The position numbers and the translations under genes were made by a program. From positions 1 to 64,000 of the forward strand of contig DASTPP010000161.1 in the NCBI GenBank assembly GCA_035762175.1: a stretch of DNA of 64,000 nt. The letters are read 5' to 3'. This document shows positions 10,329 through 18,795 of this stretch, in pieces (the first letter of the stretch is position 1; each line of letters begins with the position of its first letter). This DNA is from DASTPP01 sp035762175. GTDB taxonomy: Bacteria > Myxococcota_A > Polyangia > Polyangiales > Polyangiaceae. A model generated the notes under the pieces. That model was not told the origin of the DNA. It saw only the letters and a program-made list of their open reading frames with translations, and made no database searches.

Positions 10329-10430
10329 GGGCATGACCTCGCGGTTTCAAGGCGTTTCGTCGGGCCTTTGGGCCTGCCAGCGCCAAGCACGAGCCGTGCC
10401 ACGCGGCCCCGGCCCCGAGCGCGCGAGCGC

Positions 10431-10516
10431 CGCCCCCCCAGCCCCGCGGCTTCTCGACCGAGGGTGCCCCCGGCGCCCCCCCAGCCCCGCGGCTTCTCGA
10501 CCGAGGGTGCCCCCGG
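10431..10516. repeat. Perfect 43-bp tandem duplication
   Basis: Two identical adjacent 43-bp units (10431-10473 and 10474-10516), each starting CGCCCCCCCAGCCCCGCGGC, in the 350-bp gap between two minus-strand genes. The flanking GCGCGAGCGCCGCC also appears on both sides. Identity implies a recent duplication. Confidence 0.8.
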
Positions 10517-10590
10517 CGCCGAGCGCGCGAGCGCCGCCCTCGAGCGCGTCTGGGCGCTCGCCTGCCGCCCCGCTCGAGCCGAGCGGCGCC

Positions 10591-10702
10591 GACGAGCCGC
10601 CCTCCGTCGAGCGCCGTGGACGGGCCGCGCTCCGTCGAGCGCCGCGAACGAGCCTCCCTCCGTCGAGCGTCGCGGACGAGCCGCCCTCAATCGAGCGCCG
10701 CT
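10591..10702. repeat. Four 28-bp tandem repeats running into a gene 3' end
   Basis: Units start at 10591, 10619, 10647 and 10675 with consensus GACGAGCCGCCCTCCGTCGA plus GCGCCG, differing by a few bases. The last unit contains the stop codon and final codons of the minus-strand gene ending at 10687, so the array looks like decayed copies of that gene end. Confidence 0.75.
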
Positions 10703-11982
10703 TGCTCGGCGAAGAAGACCACGCGCCCGCCGAGCGCGGGGGACGTTACGCCCGCGACGCCTTCGGTCACCGTCCAGAGGTTGGTGCCGCTGGCGGTGGC
10801 GTGCATGCCTTCGGGCATGCGGGCCCACTGGGCCAGGTTCGAGAAGAATGCCTTGCGCGAGGCGCTGGTCGAGACCTTGTAAAGGGCCCCGCCGCCCTTC
10901 GTCGAGCTCAGCCAGTACGACGACGTCGTCGCCTCGGTCATGACGGCGGCCACGCCCTGCACGTTCGGCTCGTTCATGATGAAGGCGCGCTCGGGCCGCA
11001 CCGCGCCGCCCTCGGACCTCAGCCGCGAGGTCGTCGGGTCGACCGGCCAGCGGTAGAGCCTGCCCCCGAGCCCCGGCGTCGAGCCGTCGTGGGGGCAGGG
11101 GGTGTCGTTGTCGTTGCAGTACTCGCCCGAGAGCAGCGAGGGCGCCCCGCCCCGCGTGTCTTTGCCCAAGAACGAGAACTTGGCGCGGCAGTCGCCCGTA
11201 ACCGACGAGGGCATCACGTACGCGCTCGCCTGCGGCAGCACGTACTTGTAGCCGTAGGCGCAGAACTGCGAGCCCACCTTGCCGATCGCCGCCTCGCACT
11301 CGACACTCGTATCGACCTCGCGGATCTGCGTCAGGTCGAACACGCGGACCCCGTCGCCCGTGTCGGCCATATAAAGGTAGTTGCCGTACCAGGCGAGGCC
11401 CCCGCCGTGCTCGGGCACGTTGGTGAACGTGCCCTCGCCGGTCGGCCGCACCAGCAGCACGTGCCGGTAGTTGACCGCGCTCGCCGCCATGTCCGAGACG
11501 TTCGCCACCGAGACGCGCACGCCCTTGTCGGGGTTCGAAGGCGCATAATGCCACGACACCATGACCACGTTGGCGCCGCCCGACACCCCCGCCGTCAGCG
11601 CCTGGGGCACCCACTCGTCGGTGCCCATGTCGCCGTCGTTCCAGCGGAAGCCACCCTTGTAGCCCTGCGCGGGCGGGCGGTTGATCGAGCCGAGCACCGG
11701 CCCAACGCGGTTCAGATCGGCGAGCACCGACGAGAGGCCCAGCGCCGGGCCCACCGCCGCCATCGCGGTCGCCGAGCTGCCCCAGGTGTTCTGATCTTGG
11801 AGCAAGAGGCAGCTCGCGTCATGCGGCGTCAGCGGCGCACCCTCGGTCAGGGTCTCGACGCCCGCGATAGTCTCTTCGTCAGAAAAGCCCGTCGCCTCGG
11901 GGCTACACCCCGCGAGGGCCGCCCCCGCCAGCCAGGGCAACGCGAGCCCGACGAGACACCCTGCCAGACCGAGCCTTCGCAT
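10687..11982 (-). CDS. Exported beta-propeller-like lipoprotein of unknown function
   Basis: 431 residues from the ATG at 11982, chosen because it begins a good signal peptide (MRRLGLAGCL...LAGAALAGC, lipobox Cys26); the 27 residues ahead of it in the open frame have no export signal. The body has repeated segments ending in YMADTGDGVRVFDL, LYRWPVD and SSYWLSST, spaced like propeller blades, and several Cys that could form disulfides. Similar secreted proteins are known in Streptomyces and myxobacteria but have no assigned role. The stop codon lies in the last unit of the 28-bp repeats. Confidence 0.8.
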   Translation of the reverse strand: MRRLGLAGCLVGLALPWLAGAALAGCSPEATGFSDEETIAGVETLTEGAPLTPHDASCLLLQDQNTWGSSATAMAAVGPALGLSSVLADLNRVGPVLGSINRPPAQGYKGGFRWNDGDMGTDEWVPQALTAGVSGGANVVMVSWHYAPSNPDKGVRVSVANVSDMAASAVNYRHVLLVRPTGEGTFTNVPEHGGGLAWYGNYLYMADTGDGVRVFDLTQIREVDTSVECEAAIGKVGSQFCAYGYKYVLPQASAYVMPSSVTGDCRAKFSFLGKDTRGGAPSLLSGEYCNDNDTPCPHDGSTPGLGGRLYRWPVDPTTSRLRSEGGAVRPERAFIMNEPNVQGVAAVMTEATTSSYWLSSTKGGGALYKVSTSASRKAFFSNLAQWARMPEGMHATASGTNLWTVTEGVAGVTSPALGGRVVFFAEQAALD

Positions 11983-12111
11983 TCGCAGATGGGGATGAAA
12001 CTGGAGCAAGGGCGCCTCCTGAGATTCGAAAGGGCCGAGCTTACCACCGTTAACAACGGGCACAATGCCCGGAATGACCTTACGTTCACCCTCAGAACGG
12101 TTGTCCGCCCC

Positions 12112-12834
12112 CTACGCGGGGCCACTCGGCGCTTCGCCGTAGAGCTCGGCGAGCGCCTCGCTGGCCTTGGCGCGAAGGCGGTGCTGGTAGAGGTGGCTGA
12201 CGGGGGTATCTTCGGGGTTGATCTCGACCGTGACGGCGCCGCGCAGCATCGCGATCTGGGGCAGCTCGGCGGCCGGGTACACGACGGCCGAGGTGCCGAC
12301 GCTCACCAGCAGGTCGCAGCCCTCGAGCAGCTCTTGGGCGCGGCGCAGGACGCGGCGGTCGAGCGGGTCTTCGAACCAGACGATGTCGGGCCGGAAGTAC
12401 GCGCCGCAGGCGCACGTGCGCGGGCTCATCGGCACGGTCTCATCGGGCCGCACGGTGCCCTCGCGATCGCAGCGCACGCGCCAGAGGCTGCCGTGCAGCT
12501 CGACGACGCCGGTCGCGCCCGCCCGCTGGTGCATGCCGTCGATGTTCTGCGTGATCACGGCGGCGCCGGGCTTCTCGCGCTGCACCCGGCTGACGACGAA
12601 GTGGCCGGCGTTCGGCTCGCAGGCGGCGACCGTCGCCCGCCGCTTGTCGTGAAAGTCCCACACTTTGTCGGGGTCGCGGTCGAAGGCCCGCTGGCAGGCG
12701 TAGTCTTCGTAATTGTATTGGTGCCAGATGCCGCCGCTGCCGCGGTAGGTCGGTATGCCGCTCTCGGCCGACATGCCGGCGCCCGTGAAGAAGACGATGC
12801 GCTCGAAGTCGCGAAACCGGACGGGGGCGCTCAC
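12112..12834 (-). CDS. SIR2-family NAD-dependent protein deacylase
   Basis: 240 residues, close to the CobB size. NAD-binding GAGMSAESGIPTYR (18-31), TQNIDGMHQRAG (95-106) and catalytic His114 in VVELHGS are all present, so lysine deacylase activity with NAD is likely. The small domain is unusual: only three Cys (C122, C141, C143) are visible instead of the normal two CxxC pairs, so zinc binding may be weakened or lost. In the segment aligning with the class III Y-x-x-R motif (VWDFHDKRR) the Tyr position reads His while the Arg is kept, which may change acyl preference. Cytoplasmic. It is followed at once by unrelated secreted-protein genes, so no operon is evident. Confidence 0.92.
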   Translation of the reverse strand: MSAPVRFRDFERIVFFTGAGMSAESGIPTYRGSGGIWHQYNYEDYACQRAFDRDPDKVWDFHDKRRATVAACEPNAGHFVVSRVQREKPGAAVITQNIDGMHQRAGATGVVELHGSLWRVRCDREGTVRPDETVPMSPRTCACGAYFRPDIVWFEDPLDRRVLRRAQELLEGCDLLVSVGTSAVVYPAAELPQIAMLRGAVTVEINPEDTPVSHLYQHRLRAKASEALAELYGEAPSGPA

Positions 12835-13070
12835 GGCCGCGCCCCCCGGGGCGAGGGGGCGGCGGGCGGCGGGGCGGGCGTTCTGGGCATGGCGGGGCGG
12901 CCTCCGCCCGCGATGATGAGCCCGGGCGGCCGCCCGAACAAGGGCCCCTTGGCTTAGATAAGGGGCCGAAAGGCGCGGGCGCCGCCCGCCGCGCCGGCGA
13001 GCCGATGGGGCCCGACGGGGCGCACCCGCCGCGGCCGCGCTATAAGGTCGGGCGCCGCCCCCGACCCGCC

Positions 13071-13901
13071 ATGATCTACCCCATCGTGCTTTACGGCCAT
13101 CACGCCCTCGAGGCGGGCACCGAGCCCGTCACGAGCTTCGACGACGAGCTGCGCGCGCTCGTCGACGACATGTTCGAGACGATGTACGACGCCGAGGGCG
13201 TCGGGCTCGCCGCGCCGCAGATCGGCATCGGCAAGCGCCTGACGGTGATCGACGTCGGCTGGGACGAGGGCCGCTCCGAGCGCATCGTGCTCGTCAACCC
13301 CGAGATCGTCGCGCGCGAGGGCGAGCAGAGCGGGCCCGAGGGCTGCCTGAGCGTGCCCACCTTGCGCGAGCCGCTCAAGCGCGCGAACAAAGTCACCGTG
13401 CGCGCCCAAGACTTGTCGGGCGCCTGGTTCGAGCGCAGCGGCGAGGGGCTGCTCGCCCGCGCCTTCGAGCACGAGATCGACCACCTGAACGGCAAGCTCT
13501 TTTTCATGCGCCTCGGGCCGCTCGCCCGCAAGATGGCCGCCAACAAGATCGAGAAGCTCAGGCGCGAGGGCCGCTGGAAGTTAGCGCCGGCCGGGGCGGC
13601 CTCCATCGAGGCGGCCGGCGACGCGGCCCGCGCGTCGGGCGCGTGCCCTGCGGTCCGAGCCGAGGGCGAGGTCAGGGCGCCCGACGCGCGGGCGGTGCCG
13701 CCCGCCACCAGGCTCAGCGCGGCGCGAGGCGCCAGATCTCGTCGCCGCCGGGCTTCGCGTCGGTCGCGACGTAGAGGGCGCCGTCGGGGCCGAGGACGGG
13801 CGTGCGCAGGCGCACGGCCTGCTCGGCGCAGAGCACGCGCAGCTCGGAGGCCTGGGTGCCGGTCGCGTCGAGGCGCAGCAGGCGGAGCCGGCGGTTCTTG
13901 A
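13071..13901 (+). CDS. def: Peptide deformylase with abnormal C-terminal tail
   Basis: Removes the formyl group from the N-terminal Met of new proteins. All three family motifs are present: GVGLAAPQIG, EGCLSVP (metal Cys) and HEIDHLNGK (metal His residues with catalytic Glu). The ATG at 13071 directly precedes the conserved MIYPIVLYG. Conserved sequence ends near residue 173, as usual for the family, but no stop follows. The frame continues for about 100 Ala/Arg-rich residues and overlaps the convergent dehydrogenase gene by 188 bp. The tail is either a genuine basic extension, a lost stop codon or the product of a sequencing indel. Confidence 0.93.
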   Translation: MIYPIVLYGHHALEAGTEPVTSFDDELRALVDDMFETMYDAEGVGLAAPQIGIGKRLTVIDVGWDEGRSERIVLVNPEIVAREGEQSGPEGCLSVPTLREPLKRANKVTVRAQDLSGAWFERSGEGLLARAFEHEIDHLNGKLFFMRLGPLARKMAANKIEKLRREGRWKLAPAGAASIEAAGDAARASGACPAVRAEGEVRAPDARAVPPATRLSAARGARSRRRRASRRSRRRGRRRGRGRACAGARPARRRARAARRPGCRSRRGAAGGAGGS

Positions 13902-14934
13902 GCTCGGCGCCGACGAGCACGCCGTCCCAGTCGCGCCAGGCCTCGCCCCGCAGAAAGGCGATGCCCGAGAGGGCCGTGGTGGGCCGGCCGGAGCTCCACG
14001 CGGCGGGCATCGCGTCGGGGAAGGCCTCGCGATCGGTCATCGGCACGCTCTCGTCGTAGGGCGGCGGCGGCGCCCAGCCGTAGTTCGTCGACGCGACGAT
14101 CAGGTTGATCTCGTCGTCGACGTCGGGCCCGTGCTCGCCCGAATAGAGGCGGCCCGTGCCGGCCTGCTCGGCGAGCCCCTGGATGTTACGGTGCCCGTAC
14201 GTGAAGATGCGCGGGTCCTTGCCCTCGACTTGCGGGTTGCCGGGCGCCGCCTCGCCGTCGCGCGTGACGCGCAGGGTCTTGCCCCCGAGCGACTGCAGGC
14301 TCTGCGGGTGGACGCCCTGGGCCGCGTCGCCCGTGCCGACGTACAAAAAGCCGTCGGACGCGAAGAGCAGGCGGCAGCCCGAGTGGCGCCCGGTGCTGTA
14401 GGGCATGCCCGTGATGATGTCGGCGCGCTGCTCGAGCCGGGCGCCGTCGTCGGACAGTCGAAAGCGCACGACCCGGTTGTCGTTGCTCTCGCCCCGGTGC
14501 GAAAAGCAGGCGTAGACGAGCCGGTTGTTGGCGAAGTCGGGGTCGACGGTCAGGCCCATCAGGCCGCCCTCGCCCCGGGCGAGCACGTCGTCGGGCCCGG
14601 CGACGGGGGCGGCCGAGCCGTCGGCGCGGCGCAGGGTGAACCGGCCCGGCCGCTCGGTGACGAGCGCGCCCTCGTCGCCCGGCAGGAAGGCGATGTCCCA
14701 GGGGTTCTGCAGGCCCGAGAGCCAGACCGTGCGGCTCACCCCGGGCTGCCCGGCCGCGGGCGCCCCGGCCGCCCCGGCCGCCTGGCCGCCCGGCTCGCAG
14801 CCGCCGACGCCCGGCGCGCCCCCGGCGCCCTGGCAGCTCTCGGCGCAGGGGGTGTTGGTCACGTCGTCGTCGCCGCCGCACGCCGCGAAGGGGAGCAAGA
14901 GAAGCGGCAGCGCGGGGGCTAGCCATCGTTTCAT
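13714..14934 (-). CDS. Second PQQ-dependent sugar dehydrogenase-like lipoprotein
   Basis: 406 residues from MKRWLAP (ATG at 14934). Lipobox LPFAAC (Cys19), then a Gly/Ala linker with Cys residues, then a six-bladed propeller with NPWDIAFLPG, TYGHRNIQGL and SGEHGPDVDDEINLI followed by NYGWAPPP. These match the glucose/sorbosone dehydrogenase family and parallel the protein at 9054-10328, though identity is modest. It would sit in the envelope oxidising a sugar. Its 3' end overlaps the odd tail of def on the other strand. Confidence 0.88.
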   Translation of the reverse strand: MKRWLAPALPLLLLPFAACGGDDDVTNTPCAESCQGAGGAPGVGGCEPGGQAAGAAGAPAAGQPGVSRTVWLSGLQNPWDIAFLPGDEGALVTERPGRFTLRRADGSAAPVAGPDDVLARGEGGLMGLTVDPDFANNRLVYACFSHRGESNDNRVVRFRLSDDGARLEQRADIITGMPYSTGRHSGCRLLFASDGFLYVGTGDAAQGVHPQSLQSLGGKTLRVTRDGEAAPGNPQVEGKDPRIFTYGHRNIQGLAEQAGTGRLYSGEHGPDVDDEINLIVASTNYGWAPPPPYDESVPMTDREAFPDAMPAAWSSGRPTTALSGIAFLRGEAWRDWDGVLVGAELKNRRLRLLRLDATGTQASELRVLCAEQAVRLRTPVLGPDGALYVATDAKPGGDEIWRLAPR

Positions 14935-15019
14935 GGGGCGCCACCATAGCACCCCGGCGGCGCCCGGCCGCGGACGCGCCTCGCGCGGCGGGCCCGCCCC
15001 GTGCTAGAGAGCGCGGGCG

Positions 15020-15322
15020 ATGGGCGACGTCGAGCTGCGGGTCGAAGGCGGCGAGGTGACGGGCGAGCTCGCGCTGGTCGTGCAGCCCGGGCAGCGGGCG
15101 CGCTCGCTCAACGCCGCGCTCGATCGGGCGCTCGGCGTGAAGCTGAGCGACGCCGCCACCTCCCTGGGCGTGGTCGTCGCGGCCGCGCCGCACGCGTTCG
15201 CCAAGCCGCTGCCGGGCCGCGACGCCGAGGGGCGCGTCCGTTACGCCGTCCGCGGCCGCCGCGAGGGCGACCGACTCGTGCCGGCCCACGGCGCGCCAAA
15301 GCCGAAGCCGCCGCGGCGCTGA
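15020..15322 (+). CDS. Small hypothetical protein
   Basis: 100 residues, starting MGDVELRVEGGEV at an ATG 86 bp after the divergent start of the lipoprotein at 14934. Composition is ordinary for this genome, with a regular alternating beta-like N-terminal half and a basic KPKPPRR end. No motif or family recognised. It has the coding bias and plausible divergent promoter context of a real gene, but no strong Shine-Dalgarno. Confidence 0.45.
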   Translation: MGDVELRVEGGEVTGELALVVQPGQRARSLNAALDRALGVKLSDAATSLGVVVAAAPHAFAKPLPGRDAEGRVRYAVRGRREGDRLVPAHGAPKPKPPRR

Positions 15323-15415
15323 GGGCCGCCGGGGCGCGGGGCCCGCGCCGGCCGGGCGCGACGAGATTGCCGCCGGCCGCCAGGTGGGCGAGAGAGCCCC
15401 CCCCGAGTGCCGCCG

Positions 15416-16600
15416 ATGTCCGGGCTTCCCCCCGATTTTGAGCCCCGCGCGACCTGCGCACGCTGCCTGCGCCCGGCGAGCGTTTGCTACTGCCGGCACC
15501 TGCGCCCCGTCGAGACCCGAACCCGCGTCGTTCTCTTGCAGCACCCGCGCGAGAGCGACGTCGCCATCGGCACCGCGCGCATGGCGCACCTGTCCCTGCC
15601 GAACTCGGAGCTTTACGTCGGCATCCACTTCGACGGCACCGAGGCGATGCGCCGCATCACGTCCGGCGTCGGGGGGCCCCCGGTGCTGCTCTACCCGGGG
15701 CCCGGCGCCATCGACGTCATGCAGCACCCCCCGCCCGGGCCGGTCACGCTGGTCGTCGTCGACGGCACCTGGTGGCAAGCGAAGAAGATCGTGCGGGTGA
15801 ACCCCGGGCTCGCCGCCCTGCCGCGCTACGCCTTCTCGCCGCCCTCGCCGAGCGACTATCGCATCCGCCCCGAGCCGCACGAAGACTACGTCTCGACGGT
15901 CGAGGCGCTCGCCCACGTGCTCGGGGCGCTCGAGGGCGACCGGGCGAAGTTCCGGGCGCTGCTCGCGCCCTTCCGCGCCATGGTCGACGCGCAGATCGAG
16001 AACCAGGCCCGGCGCGGCAACTCGCGCCCCCGCCGCGCCCGCCCCCGCCCCGCGGCGCCGAAGCGCGAGGGGCCCCTCGAGCTCCTGCGCGGGCGGCCTG
16101 GCGACCTCGTCTGCGCCGTCGGCGAGGCGAACGCCTGGCCCTACCGCAGCGCCGAGCGCGCCTCGCACCTCGCCGACGAGCTCGTGCAATGGTCGCTCTG
16201 CCGCGTCGCCACCGGCGAGGTGCTCGATCTGCTCGCCGCGCCCCGCCACCCGCTCGCCCCGGCCACCCCCGCGCACCTCGAGCTCGACGCCGCGACGATC
16301 GCGGCCGGCGGCACGCTCTCGGGGCTGCTCGACGCGTCGCGCGGCTTCCTGCGCGAGAGCGACGTCGTCTGCTCCTGGGGCTACTACGCGACCTCGCTCT
16401 TCGCCGCCGCCGGCGGGGCGCTGCCCCCCGCCCACGTCGACCTGAGGCAGCTCGCCCGCGAGCTCACCCGCGGCGCCGTCGGCACGGTCGAGCAGCTCTC
16501 CGAACGGCTGGGGCTCGCCCCCCGCCCCCTCGCCGCCGGCCGCGCGGGGCGCAGGCTCGGCGCGCTGGTAGCGTTCGCCGAGCTGCTCGTCGCCGGCTGA
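15416..16600 (+). CDS. DTW-domain protein (tRNA aminocarboxypropyltransferase-like) with extra C-terminal domain
   Basis: 394 residues from the ATG; a GTG 9 bases upstream is an alternative. The N-terminal 200 residues are a DTW domain: a Cys cluster C14-x2-C17...C24-x-C26, and the signature VVVDGTWWQAKK, followed by RYAFSPPSPSDYRIRPEP. Family members (TapT/TuaA-type) transfer an aminocarboxypropyl group from S-adenosylmethionine to a tRNA uridine. After a basic linker (about 203-222) comes a second, 170-residue domain not present in ordinary DTW proteins. It contains LVCAVGEANAWPY and DVVCSWGYYATSLF, loosely like an RNase H-fold core, but I could not assign it. Confidence 0.85.
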   Translation: MSGLPPDFEPRATCARCLRPASVCYCRHLRPVETRTRVVLLQHPRESDVAIGTARMAHLSLPNSELYVGIHFDGTEAMRRITSGVGGPPVLLYPGPGAIDVMQHPPPGPVTLVVVDGTWWQAKKIVRVNPGLAALPRYAFSPPSPSDYRIRPEPHEDYVSTVEALAHVLGALEGDRAKFRALLAPFRAMVDAQIENQARRGNSRPRRARPRPAAPKREGPLELLRGRPGDLVCAVGEANAWPYRSAERASHLADELVQWSLCRVATGEVLDLLAAPRHPLAPATPAHLELDAATIAAGGTLSGLLDASRGFLRESDVVCSWGYYATSLFAAAGGALPPAHVDLRQLARELTRGAVGTVEQLSERLGLAPRPLAAGRAGRRLGALVAFAELLVAG

Positions 16601-16842
16601 GCGGCAGCGCCGCCGCCTCGCGCGCGCGGGCCCCCGCTCGACGGGCGGCCGAAGCCCGACGCGAGCGACGCCGCCGCCTCGCGCGCGACGGCCCCGCGGC
16701 CCGCCGCCTCGTGCGCGACGGCCCCCGCGACCCGCCCCCTCGCCCGCGTCAGCCCCCGCGACCCGCCCCCTCGCCCCCGTCCGCCCCCTGCCCCGCCGCC
16801 CTGCCCCCCCCCCCGGCCAGGCGGCGCGCCCCGGGCCGAGGG

Positions 16843-18501
16843 CTACGCGCCGCAGCAGCGCTTGTACTTCTTTCCGCTTTCGCAGACGCAGGGCTCGTTG
16901 CGCCCGGGCTTCTTCTCGACGCGCCTCGGCGGCAAGGGGCCGTAGGGGCCGCGCATCCGCTCGAAAACCATGAGGGTCAGCTCGGGCCGCCAGCGGGGCC
17001 GCACGAAGGGGATGACCTCGGCGGGGTAGTAAAAGTCTTCGGCCCGCGCCCGCGCCACGGCCCCGAGCCGGACGAGGCAAAAGATCGCCTGCGCCGGATC
17101 GTTGATGTAGTCGGCGTCGGCGGTGAGGGCCGCCGTGCGCGCGAGCTCGTCGGACACCCCCGAGGGCGGCTCGAGCCGCGCCCGACCGCCGCCCGCGGCG
17201 CCGCGGGCGAAGCGGGCGCGCAGGGCCTCGCGCCCCAGCTCGACGGCGTACGCGTCGAGCTGCTCGGGCGCGGCGTCGAAGAGCGAGTTGATGACGTGGG
17301 CGTAGCCGCCCCCGACGGCCGTGAAGTACTCTTTCAGCGTCGAGCAGACGCGCGGGCCGGCCCCGAGGTCGACGCGCGCCGCCGTGGCCGCCATCACCTT
17401 TTGAATCTCGGCCCGCGCCCGCGAGTGGCGCAGCCCGATGGCCCCGAGCGCGAGCGCCGCGTCGAAGAGCGAGTGCGACGTGTCGGGCGCGGCGAACGCG
17501 GCCTTGTAGTAGCCGACCAGGGGCTTGCCCACCCGCGCCATGGCCCAGGCGCCCCGCAGCGCGAGCGGCGCCAGCCCGTGGCGCACGAGCGGCCAGGAGA
17601 GCGACACCTCGGGCGCCCCGAACTTGTCGCGCACGGCGGCGATGCGGTCGACCAGCCAGTGCCGGTCGCCCATGGTCGCCAGCGTCAGCAGGTGGCCGAG
17701 CGACCAGAGGTGCTTCCAGTAGCTGCGCAGCCAAGGCACCAGCCGCCGCTCCGAGTAGCGACCGCGCAGCACGTACTCGAGCTTCGAGTGCGTCGCGCCG
17801 AGCTGGGCCGCCGTCTTGAGGTAGAGGAAGAAAAACTCCGGCGCGAGCAGGGGCTGCATCGCGCTGACGGCCACGAACTCTTCGCGCGACAGGTAGTCGG
17901 CGCGGTCGAGAATGCCCAAGAGTAGCCGGTCCATGCCGCCTACCACCGCCACGCGCTCGTGCAACGCCCGCTCGCGAGCCCGCCGATCGCTCGCGACCGT
18001 CAGCGCCCCCTCGAGCTTCTCGCGCGTCACCACCGGCAGCTCGCCGGGCGACATGCCCTTGCCCAGGCAGGTCACGAAGTGCCCGTCGCGGGTGACGACC
18101 AGAAAGGGCCCCTCGCGCGCGTCGTCGAGCGAGATGGCCGCCCGCCGGTGCCCCTCGGGCAGCGCCACCCGGGCGAGCAGCAGCCGCACGAGCTCGGGGT
18201 CGCGGTAGAGCCCGAGGGCGAAATCGACCTTCTCGCGATCGACCCGATCGAGGCGCGAAAGAAAGTGCTCCGAGTGGCCTGCCGCCGCCCCCTGAACGCC
18301 GCCGCCCTCCGCACCCGCGCGCCTCGCCCCGCCCCGGCTTCGCCGCCGCCGAGCAGCGCCGCCCCGCGCCTCGCCCGCCCGCCCCGCCTCGCCGTCACCC
18401 CCGGCCCAGCCGCCCGACGCCTCGTCGTGCCCCCCCCAGCCGCCCGTCGACCCCTCGCCCGCCTCGAACCCTTCGCCTCGAACCATCGCCTGCTTGTCCA
18501 C
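16843..18501 (-). CDS. SEC-C zinc-motif protein of unknown function
   Basis: 552 residues. The GTG start at 18501 is supported by GGGAGG seven bases upstream. The first 75 residues are Gly/Ala/Arg-rich and probably disordered. A long helical middle follows, without recognised motifs, and the end carries a SEC-C motif, PGRNEPCVCESGKKYKRCCG, the zinc-binding module known from the SecA C-terminus. Such modules bind SecB or ribosomes in SecA and are widespread in uncharacterised proteins. Role unknown; likely cytoplasmic. The upstream region holds a perfect palindrome GTTTCGAAAC (18585-18594) shared with the divergent gene at 18796. Confidence 0.82.
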   Translation of the reverse strand: MDKQAMVRGEGFEAGEGSTGGWGGHDEASGGWAGGDGEAGRAGEARGGAARRRRSRGGARRAGAEGGGVQGAAAGHSEHFLSRLDRVDREKVDFALGLYRDPELVRLLLARVALPEGHRRAAISLDDAREGPFLVVTRDGHFVTCLGKGMSPGELPVVTREKLEGALTVASDRRARERALHERVAVVGGMDRLLLGILDRADYLSREEFVAVSAMQPLLAPEFFFLYLKTAAQLGATHSKLEYVLRGRYSERRLVPWLRSYWKHLWSLGHLLTLATMGDRHWLVDRIAAVRDKFGAPEVSLSWPLVRHGLAPLALRGAWAMARVGKPLVGYYKAAFAAPDTSHSLFDAALALGAIGLRHSRARAEIQKVMAATAARVDLGAGPRVCSTLKEYFTAVGGGYAHVINSLFDAAPEQLDAYAVELGREALRARFARGAAGGGRARLEPPSGVSDELARTAALTADADYINDPAQAIFCLVRLGAVARARAEDFYYPAEVIPFVRPRWRPELTLMVFERMRGPYGPLPPRRVEKKPGRNEPCVCESGKKYKRCCGA

Positions 18502-18795
18502 AACCGCACCTCCCAGAGCGTCCGCTGACCTTTTTCAGCGCTGACAAAGGGCCCCTCGGCCAACCGGGGGGGGTCAGTTGTGTGGTTTCGAAACGATCCC
18601 GAATCTTTTTTTCGCGCGGGTACCCGAACGGCTGCCCGCGCCCCCCCTGGCGCGCCGCTACCCCGGCGCCGGCCTCAGCCACCGCGGGCCGGCGCGGCAG
18701 CACGAGAAGCAGCCGCGCTTTCGCGGACGAGGCGCGGCGAGGGCCGCGGGCACGAGGGTCGCAATCGGCGCCCCGCCCGAACGGAGCCACCAACC

